Positions 17,031 through 26,964 of a stretch of 64,000 nt of DNA are shown in pieces; the first letter of the stretch is position 1; each line of letters begins with the position of its first letter. The position numbers and the translations under genes were made by a program. Origin of the DNA: Lachnospiraceae bacterium (GTDB lineage Bacteria > Bacillota > Clostridia > Lachnospirales > Lachnospiraceae); the NCBI GenBank assembly GCA_017521605.1, contig JAFXCD010000003.1, positions 1 to 64,000 of the forward strand. Direction: 5' to 3'. The notes below the pieces were generated by a model. That model ran no database searches, was not told the DNA's origin, and saw nothing but the letters and a program-made list of their open reading frames with translations.

Positions 17031-18121
17031 AAATCCCCTATAAAACATGGACATCCATAATTCTCCAATGCAATATCAATATCCAACATATCATAAATCC
17101 CCTGTTCGATAAAGAAGGAGAAAATCACATCTCTTTTATCACAAGGAGACAGGGCATACCCTGCTCTGGCCAGCAAATCCTTTGTTTCATCCAGATTAAG
17201 CTTAGCACCCACACAAAGTCGTAAGGCAGTACCTTTGTCCGGATGATAATCCGGATTCAACTTAATTTTGGAAAACAGCTGCTTCGTCAGATAAGCCCTT
17301 TTATAAACATCCGCATTACTCAGACCCTTGCTCTCAATCAGATACATGAGATACTCTTGAAAGGTATCCAACATATGCTTCATACGCTCCTCCAGAGCAG
17401 ATTCTCTCTCCTCAAAATAAAACTCTTCATCCGGCGAAGCTACACAACTCTCTTCCGGAGCAACCGGCACCGAAGGCATTTCAAAGCAGTCTGTCTCTTC
17501 TCTATGAAGCACACAGCTTCTTGCCTCCCGCCGTTCCGACTTGGCCGCGAATCCCCAAAAAGGAAAGCTATATTCCTTTTTCTTTTTCTCTTCCACATAG
17601 TGCTTGTCTATGTATTCTTCCAACGCCGGATATATATTACGTCCCAGCCTTGTTGCCTCCGTATCAAAAACAACCAAATAGATAAACAACTCATGCTTCA
17701 TAAGGAAACCATTGATTTCATCCAATGCAATGCGCATCCCTTCTTCCTTAGGATACCCATAGCTTCCTGTGGCAATCAAAGGAAATGCCACACTATTACA
17801 GCCGTATTCACAAGCCAGCTGTAAACTCTTTTTATAGCAGGAACGAAGTAGTTCCTCTTCTCCACTTTCTCCATCTATGTACAATGGACTGACTGCATGT
17901 ATAATATACTTAGCAGGTAAGCAAAAGCCCGGTGTAATAGCCACCTGTCCCTCCTCTAAACGGCCAATTCTTCTGCGTTCATTCAGCAGTGCTTCCTCAC
18001 CTGCCGCCCTATATATGGCACTATCCGTTCCCTCTGCGTATATGGGTTCCTCATTTGCTGTATTTACTATGGCATCCACACACATTTTTGTTATATCGTT
18101 TCTGACAATTTTAAATGGCAT
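17027..18121 (-). CDS. macrodomain protein with helical C-terminal domain
   Basis: A 364-residue protein. Residues 1-~165 form an ADP-ribose-binding macrodomain: AIVNTANEE, TDSAIYRAAGEEALL, GQVAITPGF, YIIHAVSP and FPLIATGSYGYP are the signature loops. A basic or serine-rich linker follows. The C-terminal ~115 residues (LMYLIESKGLSNADVYKRAY, then LTKQLFSKIK) form a helical domain resembling an HTH fold and recurring in Firmicute macrodomain proteins; its role is unknown. It may bind or hydrolyse ADP-ribose or O-acetyl-ADP-ribose. It is followed by a terminator, then VWA and DraG genes on the same strand. Confidence 0.88.
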   Translation of the reverse strand: MPFKIVRNDITKMCVDAIVNTANEEPIYAEGTDSAIYRAAGEEALLNERRRIGRLEEGQVAITPGFCLPAKYIIHAVSPLYIDGESGEEELLRSCYKKSLQLACEYGCNSVAFPLIATGSYGYPKEEGMRIALDEINGFLMKHELFIYLVVFDTEATRLGRNIYPALEEYIDKHYVEEKKKKEYSFPFWGFAAKSERREARSCVLHREETDCFEMPSVPVAPEESCVASPDEEFYFEERESALEERMKHMLDTFQEYLMYLIESKGLSNADVYKRAYLTKQLFSKIKLNPDYHPDKGTALRLCVGAKLNLDETKDLLARAGYALSPCDKRDVIFSFFIEQGIYDMLDIDIALENYGCPCFIGDF

Positions 18122-18173
18122 ATCTCACTCCCCATATCATCAATAGCTCCTATAACAAATGCAAATATATCCC

Positions 18174-19892
18174 TCACTCTTTTTCCAAAGAATAAATCTC
18201 CAGTCCACCCTTTAGCTTATGAACCACTCTGCTTATTAATTTCAGTCCCTTTGTTGCATAATGGTCTTCCAGCCATTCCAAAGATTTCTCTTCTTTTTGA
18301 ACCAAATAAACATTATCACGATTCAGCAATGCCTCTTCTACAGATAGGATACCATATGCTTCCAGTTTTTTGTCATAAATGGGACTGTTGCAAATCCATC
18401 CTCCCAACAGCTCATGGTTCTTTCCTGTTTGTTGTCTGTCAAATACCTTCTCCGTAAAATATATGGATGAATACACATCCAGAAAGAAAAAGTCCTCCGG
18501 ATGTTCCTCACAATATTCTCTAAAATAAGTATTTGCTACATTGTTTTCCTGTATTGCAGCTATTTGCTTTTCTGTGGTATCTACACCTTGTATAAGATTC
18601 AGTACACTTAATACTATCAGCACTACCATAGCCGGTATTATACGACATTGTTTCTTTTTCACTTCTTTATGAAGCACCTCTACCAGAAATACCCCTATGA
18701 GTAATAAACATTCTGCAAAATATAGAGGATGGGTAATCCGGTCCGGAATACGATTGGTCATCAATATATAGATCCATACCACGCTACGGATACCAAACAT
18801 CACACCGCCCAGAAAAAGTATCCTCCATTTATTACTACGATTCACCGACAAAGCCAGTAACAGATAACCTGCCACAGCCCATAAACAATAGGGGAACCCA
18901 TCCATATTGGTAATACGATAACGATAACGGATAATTCCCATTTTTAATCTGTCAATCAAAGAAGGCTGTTGTTTCTTTGCGTATTCGGCAACATTTTCCA
19001 TAAATTCTGCATCGACCTGCTGCTCCAGACCATAATTATAATTCTGCAGTAATTCGTATTGCTGCTTACTGATATTCTCCTGCTCATAAAACTCTGTATT
19101 CTGCTCATATAAGGGAACCCCTGTATAGTCATACAATGTGGTTCTGGCATCAAAAAAACGGCGAAATTCTTTCCAGTCTTCTGCGCCATAAGCCATTGTA
19201 TCTATCAGAAGCATTCCTGCTACACAGACCATAAGACACCCTATAATACCAAAATACTTCTTAAAATGTGCTGCTTCCCATATCTTTTTTTCACAGCTCC
19301 ATACATATAAACCGGCTATGCAAATAAAGGGTAACATCAAAAGCAACATCTCAGAACGTAGAAGCAATGCAAATATTGCTAATCCTATATACGGAATACT
19401 TCTTTTTGGCAAATGTTCCCTATCCTGCTCTGTAACCATCAGGAAAATAGCTGTTGTTGCCAGTAAACCACTGGTCACTGTATATTGTACCAATACCAGA
19501 TGTTCTAAAAAGCAACCGCCAATCATCAGTACTACTATGATGGGTAAGATTATTTTTTTACATTTATTCTTCTTACATAATGTCAGACTGCGTTCCACTA
19601 TCAGATATAAACAGCCGTACTGACATCCACATAAGAAAATACCAAACCAGGGAACTATGGGTAACAGCTTGTATAACAAACTAAATAACAGGCTTAATGG
19701 ATACAGCATCTGATTATCCCTGCTTTCCGGGGTTCCTGAGTATACACCGGAAACAATATCCTTTATCAACACATCATCGTTCAGGGAATAATAATGGTCA
19801 TAGCAACAGGCTATCAGAATCATAAGCAGTAACAATAATCCGCCTGCCAGTATTTTGTTTTCATATTTCTCACAAAATCCTTTAATCTGCAT
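18174..19892 (-). CDS. polytopic membrane protein, glycan-related type
   Basis: A 572-residue protein with about 11-12 membrane helices and a soluble C-terminal domain of ~100 residues. SLNDDVLIKDIVSGVYSGTP in the first outside loop, with an Asp pair, and the overall plan resemble GT-C-like or EpsG-like membrane proteins of surface polysaccharide pathways. No family is securely recognised. GGAGG precedes the ATG. It lies between the macrodomain gene and a single-span protein gene and appears to stand alone. Confidence 0.72.
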   Translation of the reverse strand: MQIKGFCEKYENKILAGGLLLLLMILIACCYDHYYSLNDDVLIKDIVSGVYSGTPESRDNQMLYPLSLLFSLLYKLLPIVPWFGIFLCGCQYGCLYLIVERSLTLCKKNKCKKIILPIIVVLMIGGCFLEHLVLVQYTVTSGLLATTAIFLMVTEQDREHLPKRSIPYIGLAIFALLLRSEMLLLMLPFICIAGLYVWSCEKKIWEAAHFKKYFGIIGCLMVCVAGMLLIDTMAYGAEDWKEFRRFFDARTTLYDYTGVPLYEQNTEFYEQENISKQQYELLQNYNYGLEQQVDAEFMENVAEYAKKQQPSLIDRLKMGIIRYRYRITNMDGFPYCLWAVAGYLLLALSVNRSNKWRILFLGGVMFGIRSVVWIYILMTNRIPDRITHPLYFAECLLLIGVFLVEVLHKEVKKKQCRIIPAMVVLIVLSVLNLIQGVDTTEKQIAAIQENNVANTYFREYCEEHPEDFFFLDVYSSIYFTEKVFDRQQTGKNHELLGGWICNSPIYDKKLEAYGILSVEEALLNRDNVYLVQKEEKSLEWLEDHYATKGLKLISRVVHKLKGGLEIYSLEKE

Positions 19893-19991
19893 TCATCAGC
19901 CTCCATTTAATCTATCTTAGTCCATATCACATAACTATATACTTAATAAGTAGCTCTTCCCCAATGACTTATTCGAAATATATTTCTTCTC

Positions 19992-21257
19992 TTACCGCAA
20001 TCTATATGCTATATCACGATACTTTACTATAACACTTTCAATATAAAGATCCTTAACGCCGGGGAATGTGGCATATACGTAGTAATATAAATTGTCTCTA
20101 TCATCCGACATATTGATATAGGGTCTTGCATTGGGGTCTACTTTATATTCTACTCCGTTTACTTCCAGCGTCACTTCCTGGATAAAATCATTAAACTGTT
20201 CCCACTCAGTCGCACCATTGGCATTCTCATTATAGACATCCTCATAATCAAAAAAGAACACCAAATCGGTATCATCATATGCTACTTCTGTCCAATACAA
20301 CTTATATGTTTTCGTATCAGACACAAACTCTAATCCGTCAGTATCTATTCCACAAGTTGGGAAAAAAGCTATTTGACGCGGAACACGTATCATCTCTTTC
20401 AGACCCACCTGAAACTCCTTCCACTCTGTTTCCCGGGAGCCCATTCGAATCTTAGTCATATCAAATACTACCCAAGTTTCACCAGCCAAAAATGATCCGG
20501 AAGGTAAAGTCACATGATACAGGTGTGAATCATATTCATCCTGCACACCATAAGCATTCCATTGGCCATAATTTCTTATACTAGTGTCGTAAGTTTCCTT
20601 GTCCAGACAATATGCAAATACTTCTATTTTGTCATTTTGTGCAACAAGTTCCTCATCATCCACATAGATATTTAGAAGTAGCTGGGGATTGTTCGCCACT
20701 CCCGTAGCTGCCACAAATTCCAATTTAAAAATACCATCCTCTACGACTTTATCCAATTCATAATAAAAACCATTTTCTATAAAGTTTCTGATTTCAGGAT
20801 AGGTTGGGAATAGATTAATCCTCTCACTCAAACCTTCACAAGGACTACTTTCACCATTAACCAAATCCGAAAGTTCAACCATATCTCCTTCAAGTAATCC
20901 CTTATCTTGAGTATCGATAATTTCCACTGTGGGTATTTCATCATCCACCGGCTCTTGTATCTGTGGCTTTTGCTCTTCTTGGGTTGGTCCCTCAACCTGC
21001 GGTGGTGCCTCGATAACCTTGTCTGTTTTTCCTTTATGGGCTATTCCATAGCCCCCAAGTCCCACAAGCAATATTCCTATAATTACCAGACCTAGAATAA
21101 ACTTCCTTTTTCTTCTTGCTCTGGCAAGACTGGCAAGGGCTGTAATATTATCCGGTCTTTCTACAAGCATTTGTGGATTTGTAGTTTCGTTAGTGGCCAT
21201 TTCTTTTTTCTCATCAGAAATTACAAGATCAAAGCTAAACTTTACTTTTTTGCTCAT
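19992..21257 (-). CDS. single-span membrane protein, DUF4179-like outer domain
   Basis: A 421-residue protein. A ~50-residue cytosolic tail is followed by one membrane helix (about 53-74, FILGLVIIGILLVGLGGYG), a Pro/Glu-rich stalk and a ~290-residue extracellular domain. The outer domain shares its plan with the anti-sigma-like protein at 46247-47374: an IYVDD strand, LYHVTLPSG, and the closing FPGVKDLYIESVIVKY against FPGIDYDAANNIIIKY. GAGGG before the ATG at 21257 selects MSKKVKFSF over a GTG four codons upstream. No adjacent sigma factor is present. A role in sensing or adhesion is possible; I assign none. Confidence 0.72.
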   Translation of the reverse strand: MSKKVKFSFDLVISDEKKEMATNETTNPQMLVERPDNITALASLARARRKRKFILGLVIIGILLVGLGGYGIAHKGKTDKVIEAPPQVEGPTQEEQKPQIQEPVDDEIPTVEIIDTQDKGLLEGDMVELSDLVNGESSPCEGLSERINLFPTYPEIRNFIENGFYYELDKVVEDGIFKLEFVAATGVANNPQLLLNIYVDDEELVAQNDKIEVFAYCLDKETYDTSIRNYGQWNAYGVQDEYDSHLYHVTLPSGSFLAGETWVVFDMTKIRMGSRETEWKEFQVGLKEMIRVPRQIAFFPTCGIDTDGLEFVSDTKTYKLYWTEVAYDDTDLVFFFDYEDVYNENANGATEWEQFNDFIQEVTLEVNGVEYKVDPNARPYINMSDDRDNLYYYVYATFPGVKDLYIESVIVKYRDIAYRLR

Positions 21258-21302
21258 CTTTTCCCTCACTATATTTATTACACTATCTTCATTTCTATCA
21301 CC

Positions 21303-21338
21303 AAAAGCTCTCCTTTGCTATACAAAGGAGAGCTTTTA
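21303..21338 (-). terminator. intrinsic terminator after the flavoenzyme gene
   Basis: AAAAGCTCTCCTTTG and CAAAGGAGAGCTTTT form a perfect 15-bp stem with a 5-base loop. It is 12 bases past the stop of the flavoenzyme gene. The T-run is short, but the stem is strong and nearly symmetric. Confidence 0.78.
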
Positions 21339-21350
21339 TATTATATTTGC

Positions 21351-23342
21351 TTAAATATGATTTGCCACTTCAAATGCATCCCAGATAGCATACATAATAT
21401 TTGCTACCTTCTTCGCATCACCTAAGAGGTAAATCTCCGGTACTTCAAACTCTACTTCATGATAAAGTGAATTTTCTTCATTATAGCCTACAGAAAGAAT
21501 GACACTGTCACACTTCATATCCTGCATACCTTCTGCTGTTTCTACGTAAAGGGTACCGTTCTCGTAGCCCTTTACCTTAGCACTTGTTATAATCTCTACG
21601 TTGTGGAAAGGCAATAACAGCTCCAGCATATCCTTATTGGAATGACAGATAGGTCCATTCACCTTCATAATCTTATCCAGTGCCTCTACGATAGTAACCT
21701 TCTTACCTGCTTTCGCCAACCAGAGTGCAGTTTCACATCCTACCAGACCACCACCTACAACAACAGTCATTTCTCCGGGGTCTTTTTCCTTCATGAGTAC
21801 CTGAGCAGCAGTATATACATGCTCATCATCACCCAATGAGAACACCTTAGGAGTAGAACCGGTAGCCATAATTACGGTATCATAATCTCCTTCCAGCACA
21901 TCCTTTGCTGTAATAGTTGTATTCATATGTACTTCCACACCTAAACGTTTCAATTCATTGGTATACCAGGTAGCCAGTGCAATATCGTCTTCTTTGAAAT
22001 CCGGAGCACCACCGGGTAATAAATTACCACCCAGATAGCTGTTCTTTTCAAACAGTACCGGTACATGTCCGCGAATTGCCAAAACTCTGGCAGCTTCACA
22101 GCCTGCCACACCACCACCTACAATGAGTACCTTTTTCTTCTGTAGGATTGGTTCATAGGCAGTTACTCTTTCTCTTGCAGCTCTGGGATTTACGGCACAG
22201 TTAATCAATGAATACTCAGCAATACGTCCCATACAGCCTTCATGACAGGAAATACAGGGACGAATCTGTGCCTGCTGTCCTGCACGCAACTTATTACAAT
22301 AATCAGGGTCTGCCAATAACGGTCTACCCAGTGATACTACATCACAAACACCGGTCTGAATAGCTTCCAGTGCCATATCCGGATTATCCATACGTCCTGC
22401 ACAGAATACGGGTACATCCACTACTTCCTTTACCATCTTACAGAAAGGACGATATAGTCCCTTCTCCTGATACATCGGGGGATGACTCCACCACCAGGAA
22501 TCATAGGAACCGGCATCTACATCCAATGCATCATAGCCATACTGTGCCAGAAGCTTGGCTGCTTCGATACCTTCCTCTACATCACGGCCCATTTCCTCAA
22601 AGTCTTCTCCCGGAAGTGCACCCTTTCTCCAGTCCTTAATCATACTCTTCACACTATAACGTAAGGTTACAGGGAAGTCATGACCACATCTTGACTTAAT
22701 CTCTTCTACTACTTCCTTGGCAAAACGTAATCTATTTTCCAAAGAACCACCGTATTCGTCAGTTCTTAAGTTAAACATGGAAATCGCAAACTGGTCTAAC
22801 AAATATCCTTCATGTACAGCATGAATCTGTACACCGTCAAATCCGCCTCTCATTGCATTGTAGGCACCGTCACCAAAGGATTTTACGATACTTCTGATTT
22901 CTTCCTTGGAAATAGAACGGCAGGTCTTATCCAGCCATCTGTGCGGAATCTCCGAAGGTGCTACCGGTGGAAATTCTCCCAAGTTAGTCGGAATAGTAAC
23001 TCGACCAAAACCACCTGACATCTGCAGGAAAATTTTACTGCCATAAGCATGTACTCGTTCGGTCATTTCCTTACTGGTTCTTACAAAATGAACAGAATTA
23101 TAAGTAGATACCGGAATAATCGACTGATTCTGCGGTTCTACCTGTTGGTCGGAGAAGGTTACGCCAGTCATAATCAGACCGGTACCTCCCTTTGCACGTT
23201 CTACATAATAGTCAATACCTCTCTGATTCCAGCCGCCTTCAGAATCACCTAATCCAAGAGGTCCCATGGGCGCCATGGCAAAGCGGTTTTTAATGGTAAG
23301 CTTTCCGATTTTCACCGGTGTAAAAAGCTCTCTGTATTTCAT
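21351..23342 (-). CDS. NADH:flavin oxidoreductase/enoate reductase-like enzyme
   Basis: A 663-residue multidomain flavoenzyme of the 2,4-dienoyl-CoA reductase/enoate reductase group (Old Yellow Enzyme superfamily). An N-terminal FMN TIM barrel (LFTPVKIGKLTIKNRFAMAP, IHAVHEGYLLDQF) is followed by a [4Fe-4S] cluster site CISCHEGCMG plus a downstream Cys, then an FAD-binding GGGVAGCEAARVLA and an NAD-binding GGGLVGCETALWLA domain. AAAGGAG before the ATG at 23342 sets MKYRELF as the start. Such enzymes reduce activated C=C bonds (unsaturated acids, bile-acid intermediates). The substrate cannot be told here. It is monocistronic. Confidence 0.9.
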   Translation of the reverse strand: MKYRELFTPVKIGKLTIKNRFAMAPMGPLGLGDSEGGWNQRGIDYYVERAKGGTGLIMTGVTFSDQQVEPQNQSIIPVSTYNSVHFVRTSKEMTERVHAYGSKIFLQMSGGFGRVTIPTNLGEFPPVAPSEIPHRWLDKTCRSISKEEIRSIVKSFGDGAYNAMRGGFDGVQIHAVHEGYLLDQFAISMFNLRTDEYGGSLENRLRFAKEVVEEIKSRCGHDFPVTLRYSVKSMIKDWRKGALPGEDFEEMGRDVEEGIEAAKLLAQYGYDALDVDAGSYDSWWWSHPPMYQEKGLYRPFCKMVKEVVDVPVFCAGRMDNPDMALEAIQTGVCDVVSLGRPLLADPDYCNKLRAGQQAQIRPCISCHEGCMGRIAEYSLINCAVNPRAARERVTAYEPILQKKKVLIVGGGVAGCEAARVLAIRGHVPVLFEKNSYLGGNLLPGGAPDFKEDDIALATWYTNELKRLGVEVHMNTTITAKDVLEGDYDTVIMATGSTPKVFSLGDDEHVYTAAQVLMKEKDPGEMTVVVGGGLVGCETALWLAKAGKKVTIVEALDKIMKVNGPICHSNKDMLELLLPFHNVEIITSAKVKGYENGTLYVETAEGMQDMKCDSVILSVGYNEENSLYHEVEFEVPEIYLLGDAKKVANIMYAIWDAFEVANHI

Positions 23343-23466
23343 TCTCCACTTCTCCTTTCTCATTGTATCGGACTATGCGCTTCCAACACTATTTTGAGAC
23401 TCATTATACTACATTTTGTCCCTAAAATCCATTAATTTCTGACATATTATATTTGTTTTCCACTAT

Positions 23467-25791
23467 TTAATTACGAATCCACAATACCAGGCAAAGTGCC
23501 AAATAATACCATTTGTTTTTGTCCTTAATCCATATCAGCAATGCTTCACCTTCCTGCTTGCATTCTTCCAACATCTTTGCGGTAATCTCCTTACCGGCGT
23601 ATACATATTCCTGATAATCCTTCATAAAAACAAATCCCTTCTTGTACTCCATGACTTCCGGTATCGCTTCATAAATTCTCAACTGTAATTCATCCAGGGT
23701 TTCACTTTCGCTTCTCTTGTAACCCATACCTGTCAGAATCCACATATTCTTCTTATATTGTAGCAAGAATCTTTCTTCAGTCCCCAACCTTTTATAGCGA
23801 TACCTGTTAATCACTTTCTGGACAATAAACCCAACAAGACAAATAAGTAATATCACCAGTATCGCCTTACCTAAAAGTTGCAAGCGTTCCCGTGCTTTAT
23901 GTTCCACCTTTATATCCGTAATTTCTTTCGTTATAACTTCCGGACTTTCCGTAACCATAGGTACAGAAGGTTCTATACTCTCCTGCTTTTCCTCCGTTTT
24001 CTCTTCCCGTTTTTCTATTTTCCAACCATCATAACGGAAACCTGCGTAACCGGGAGTAGGTTCAAATGCCACCCAGCCAAATCCTTCCAAATATACCTCC
24101 GGCCATGCATGGGATCTATTTGAACTCACTTCCATAGAACGATTCTTTTCTAAGGGGATACAAATTCCCTCCACATAACGGGCCGGGAACCCTTCTGCCT
24201 GTGCCAGTAAAACAAAGGCTGTTGCATAATGCGCACAATAACCCTTTTTACTCTCTAACAAAAAGTAATCCAGATAATCCTGTGGAGTATCTACCTCCTC
24301 AGGTAATTTGCCGGGATGAGTATTATACTCAAATCCGGACAGTTCCTTTTCTATAGCCTTCAGTCTTTCCCATTGTGTAGTGCAGTTTTTTGTCAGTTCT
24401 CTCAAGTACTCCTGTACATCCAGTGATAACGATATTTCCCGCCGATACTCTGACCATATGGATTGTCTATAATTCTGAAGATCTGTCACAGAAAAACTGT
24501 GGCGAGCCTCTATAGGTAACATACCAATCACTTCCTGTAATATTTCTTCATCCTCCTGCAAATAGGCACAACTTTTGAGAAACTCCTGAAACTCCTCCGA
24601 CTGTAAATTCATCTGGTAAAAGCTTACCTCATACTCTGTAGCGTACCCCTTTTTCTCGTCAAACAAAAAGTCGCTTCCGTCTTTTCCATATGTTGCATTG
24701 CGAATCTCCGTAGTTTTGGCTGGTGCAAACAGATATCCTGTATTAAAATGTTCATATCTTATGTCCAAAGTAGCCAAACTCAGATAATCCTTATACCTTT
24801 CCTCATCATATCGCTTCACAGCATACATATTTTCTATAACATCCTGAGGATATTCCTGTATTCTTCCTTCACTGGTGTCCATCCATTCCCGCCCGGTAAA
24901 TGTATCATAGGTTTTTCCCCTCAAGTAGATATTGGTCACTAAACCGGGACTTCCCTTTACTGTCATTATATGTCGTACTGATTCTTCAACCTCACCATAT
25001 AACTCTCCATCTTCTGAAAAACCGGTAGTAGCAAAACCAAAATCTTCTCTGTTATTTCGGGTAATATCCTCCCACCAGATAATAGCCTTTTCCCTGAAAT
25101 TATAATAAATATCTTTTACAGCCTTCCAATCGTAAGGTTCTTCTCTTACAGGTGCCTTACTAAGCATTATCATATATAGCAACAAAAAGGGAGTTAAATA
25201 CAATAAATAAAGCCGCGCGTCATGTATCTTCTTTTTGACCCACTTCAAACGAATTCCTTCTACATAGGTAATCAAAGAGTAAATCAGACAAAATATCATG
25301 CCTGTTCTATGAATATTTATCTTCAAAAACATGCACACCAGTAGTCCTAAAAGTACACACACTGCCAGAATCTCTTTTAGCAATCGATTCTTATATGTAA
25401 CTATTTGCAGTATATAGCAGCTTATGCTAATCCATACAACCTGAATGAATTCATAGCCTCGGGTCCATTCCTCACAAAAACTGTAATCTGACACCATCCA
25501 TGCCAAATAATTGTTCCAAAATTCGCCAATGCTTCCTGCTATAAATACTGGTAATAAAGCACTAATGCCTATTACCATTACCAGAATACTTATGATTTTC
25601 ACCATTTTGTTGGCATAATTAACTACAGCCAGCAGCATTACGTACCAAAGGGCTACCAGCCAATGCCATATAGTACACTGTGGTATACCACAGCGGCTTC
25701 CCACTCCCAACAGAACCATGGCAATCAGCACAATCGTCATAAGTATCCGATAAACCATAGGATATATGGATGTCATGAATCGTTCTCTCAT
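23467..25791 (-). CDS. membrane transglutaminase-like protein (TgpA type)
   Basis: A 774-residue protein. About six N-terminal membrane helices precede a large extracellular region with a transglutaminase-like papain fold: KKGYCAHYATAF (Cys), NRSHAWPEVY (His) and AFEPTPGY near the Asp. A further membrane helix (~655-680) and a cytosolic DUF4129-like tail follow. Its start overlaps the DUF58 stop by 4 bases (ATGA), so translation is coupled. The transglutaminase/DUF58/MoxR trio is widespread; the MoxR ATPase probably remodels the others, and the outer enzyme may cleave or crosslink envelope peptides. Confidence 0.9.
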   Translation of the reverse strand: MRERFMTSIYPMVYRILMTIVLIAMVLLGVGSRCGIPQCTIWHWLVALWYVMLLAVVNYANKMVKIISILVMVIGISALLPVFIAGSIGEFWNNYLAWMVSDYSFCEEWTRGYEFIQVVWISISCYILQIVTYKNRLLKEILAVCVLLGLLVCMFLKINIHRTGMIFCLIYSLITYVEGIRLKWVKKKIHDARLYLLYLTPFLLLYMIMLSKAPVREEPYDWKAVKDIYYNFREKAIIWWEDITRNNREDFGFATTGFSEDGELYGEVEESVRHIMTVKGSPGLVTNIYLRGKTYDTFTGREWMDTSEGRIQEYPQDVIENMYAVKRYDEERYKDYLSLATLDIRYEHFNTGYLFAPAKTTEIRNATYGKDGSDFLFDEKKGYATEYEVSFYQMNLQSEEFQEFLKSCAYLQEDEEILQEVIGMLPIEARHSFSVTDLQNYRQSIWSEYRREISLSLDVQEYLRELTKNCTTQWERLKAIEKELSGFEYNTHPGKLPEEVDTPQDYLDYFLLESKKGYCAHYATAFVLLAQAEGFPARYVEGICIPLEKNRSMEVSSNRSHAWPEVYLEGFGWVAFEPTPGYAGFRYDGWKIEKREEKTEEKQESIEPSVPMVTESPEVITKEITDIKVEHKARERLQLLGKAILVILLICLVGFIVQKVINRYRYKRLGTEERFLLQYKKNMWILTGMGYKRSESETLDELQLRIYEAIPEVMEYKKGFVFMKDYQEYVYAGKEITAKMLEECKQEGEALLIWIKDKNKWYYLALCLVLWIRN

Positions 25792-26954
25792 AGCAATTCC
25801 TCCAAATTCCCTTCCACCGGTATAATCACTATTTTAAAGCGACTGTTACTTTCTCTCGCCAATCTTTCTGTTTCCTCATTTGTTACCAAATATACAATTA
25901 CCCTCATTCCTTCCTTGGCCCACAACTGTAAATATCCCAACATACTCTCTGTTAATTTGTGAGTTACAAAAATAAAGGTTTCCCCTGTTACATACTGCCT
26001 GTTGCCCTGCATGTATTGTAACAATTCTTTTGTCTCTTCAGACTCATCAAAAATTATATTGGAAAAAGTCTGATAAAGATTTTGAAATTGATGCATTCCT
26101 TCCAAATTATATTGCTTGATTCCCTGTTGGCTCCATATAAACTTACAGGGAATTCTTTTTTCTGCAAAATGATGACTTAATGCCAATCCAATTTCTAATA
26201 ATGAATTCTCCAAGGGAATATATTCCTCTGCTTTTACAGCAATTCTTTGCGTATCTAAAGCCAGTACAATCCCCTGTTTTCTCTCTCCGGTCATATTCCG
26301 TACTTTTAACTTCTGTTCTTTTGCTGTGGCTTTCCAATGAATATGCTTTAATGCATCCCCGCATACATAATCACGAGTAAGTATATCTGTTTCTGTCTTA
26401 TCATATACATTTTCCACATTACTGAATTCATTCAATTCCTTCATGCTTCGCAGTTCATTCAATTCCAACACACGTGGAAGTACCACTGCCTTGAACGTCT
26501 CTTTTAACCGATAGCGAAAACGAAACAGGCCTAAAAAATCGGTTATGGTAACCTCTTTTACACCCACCTCATATTCCCCTCTATATTTACAAATAAGATT
26601 GCTATATTGGGTATCGGCATCTTGGGGCAACAATTCATACTCTCTATCTTCCGGTATATCTGTTACATAGGAAAATCCCGAAAACATCCTTACACTTAAC
26701 CCCGCAAAGGCATAAAAGGTTTCATTTGGTAGTGTAAAATAATATGGAACCGGCTGTTTACATATTACGGTACGGCTCTCAATCTCCTGATAAATTCGAA
26801 ACTGTATATATACCAAGAAAATATATAGGAATGAAATTAGTGGAACAAATGTCATAGCCCAAAAGAAAAGATAACTGATGGTCCCTCCAAAATAACTGAT
26901 TCCAACTAAAGAAAGAATCCACAATATAATCCAAATCCCTCTGCGAAATCTCAT
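25788..26954 (-). CDS. DUF58 domain protein
   Basis: A 388-residue protein with two N-terminal membrane helices (1-50), an Ig-like middle part and a DUF58 (VWA-related) C-terminal domain. The family signature DYVCGDALKHIHWKATAK is present. It is encoded between the MoxR ATPase (10 bases upstream) and the transglutaminase (overlapping). AGGAG precedes the ATG. It is inferred to act as the adaptor linking the MoxR ATPase to the membrane enzyme. Confidence 0.9.
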   Translation of the reverse strand: MRFRRGIWIILWILSLVGISYFGGTISYLFFWAMTFVPLISFLYIFLVYIQFRIYQEIESRTVICKQPVPYYFTLPNETFYAFAGLSVRMFSGFSYVTDIPEDREYELLPQDADTQYSNLICKYRGEYEVGVKEVTITDFLGLFRFRYRLKETFKAVVLPRVLELNELRSMKELNEFSNVENVYDKTETDILTRDYVCGDALKHIHWKATAKEQKLKVRNMTGERKQGIVLALDTQRIAVKAEEYIPLENSLLEIGLALSHHFAEKRIPCKFIWSQQGIKQYNLEGMHQFQNLYQTFSNIIFDESEETKELLQYMQGNRQYVTGETFIFVTHKLTESMLGYLQLWAKEGMRVIVYLVTNEETERLARESNSRFKIVIIPVEGNLEELL

Positions 26955-26964
26955 GCTCCTACTC

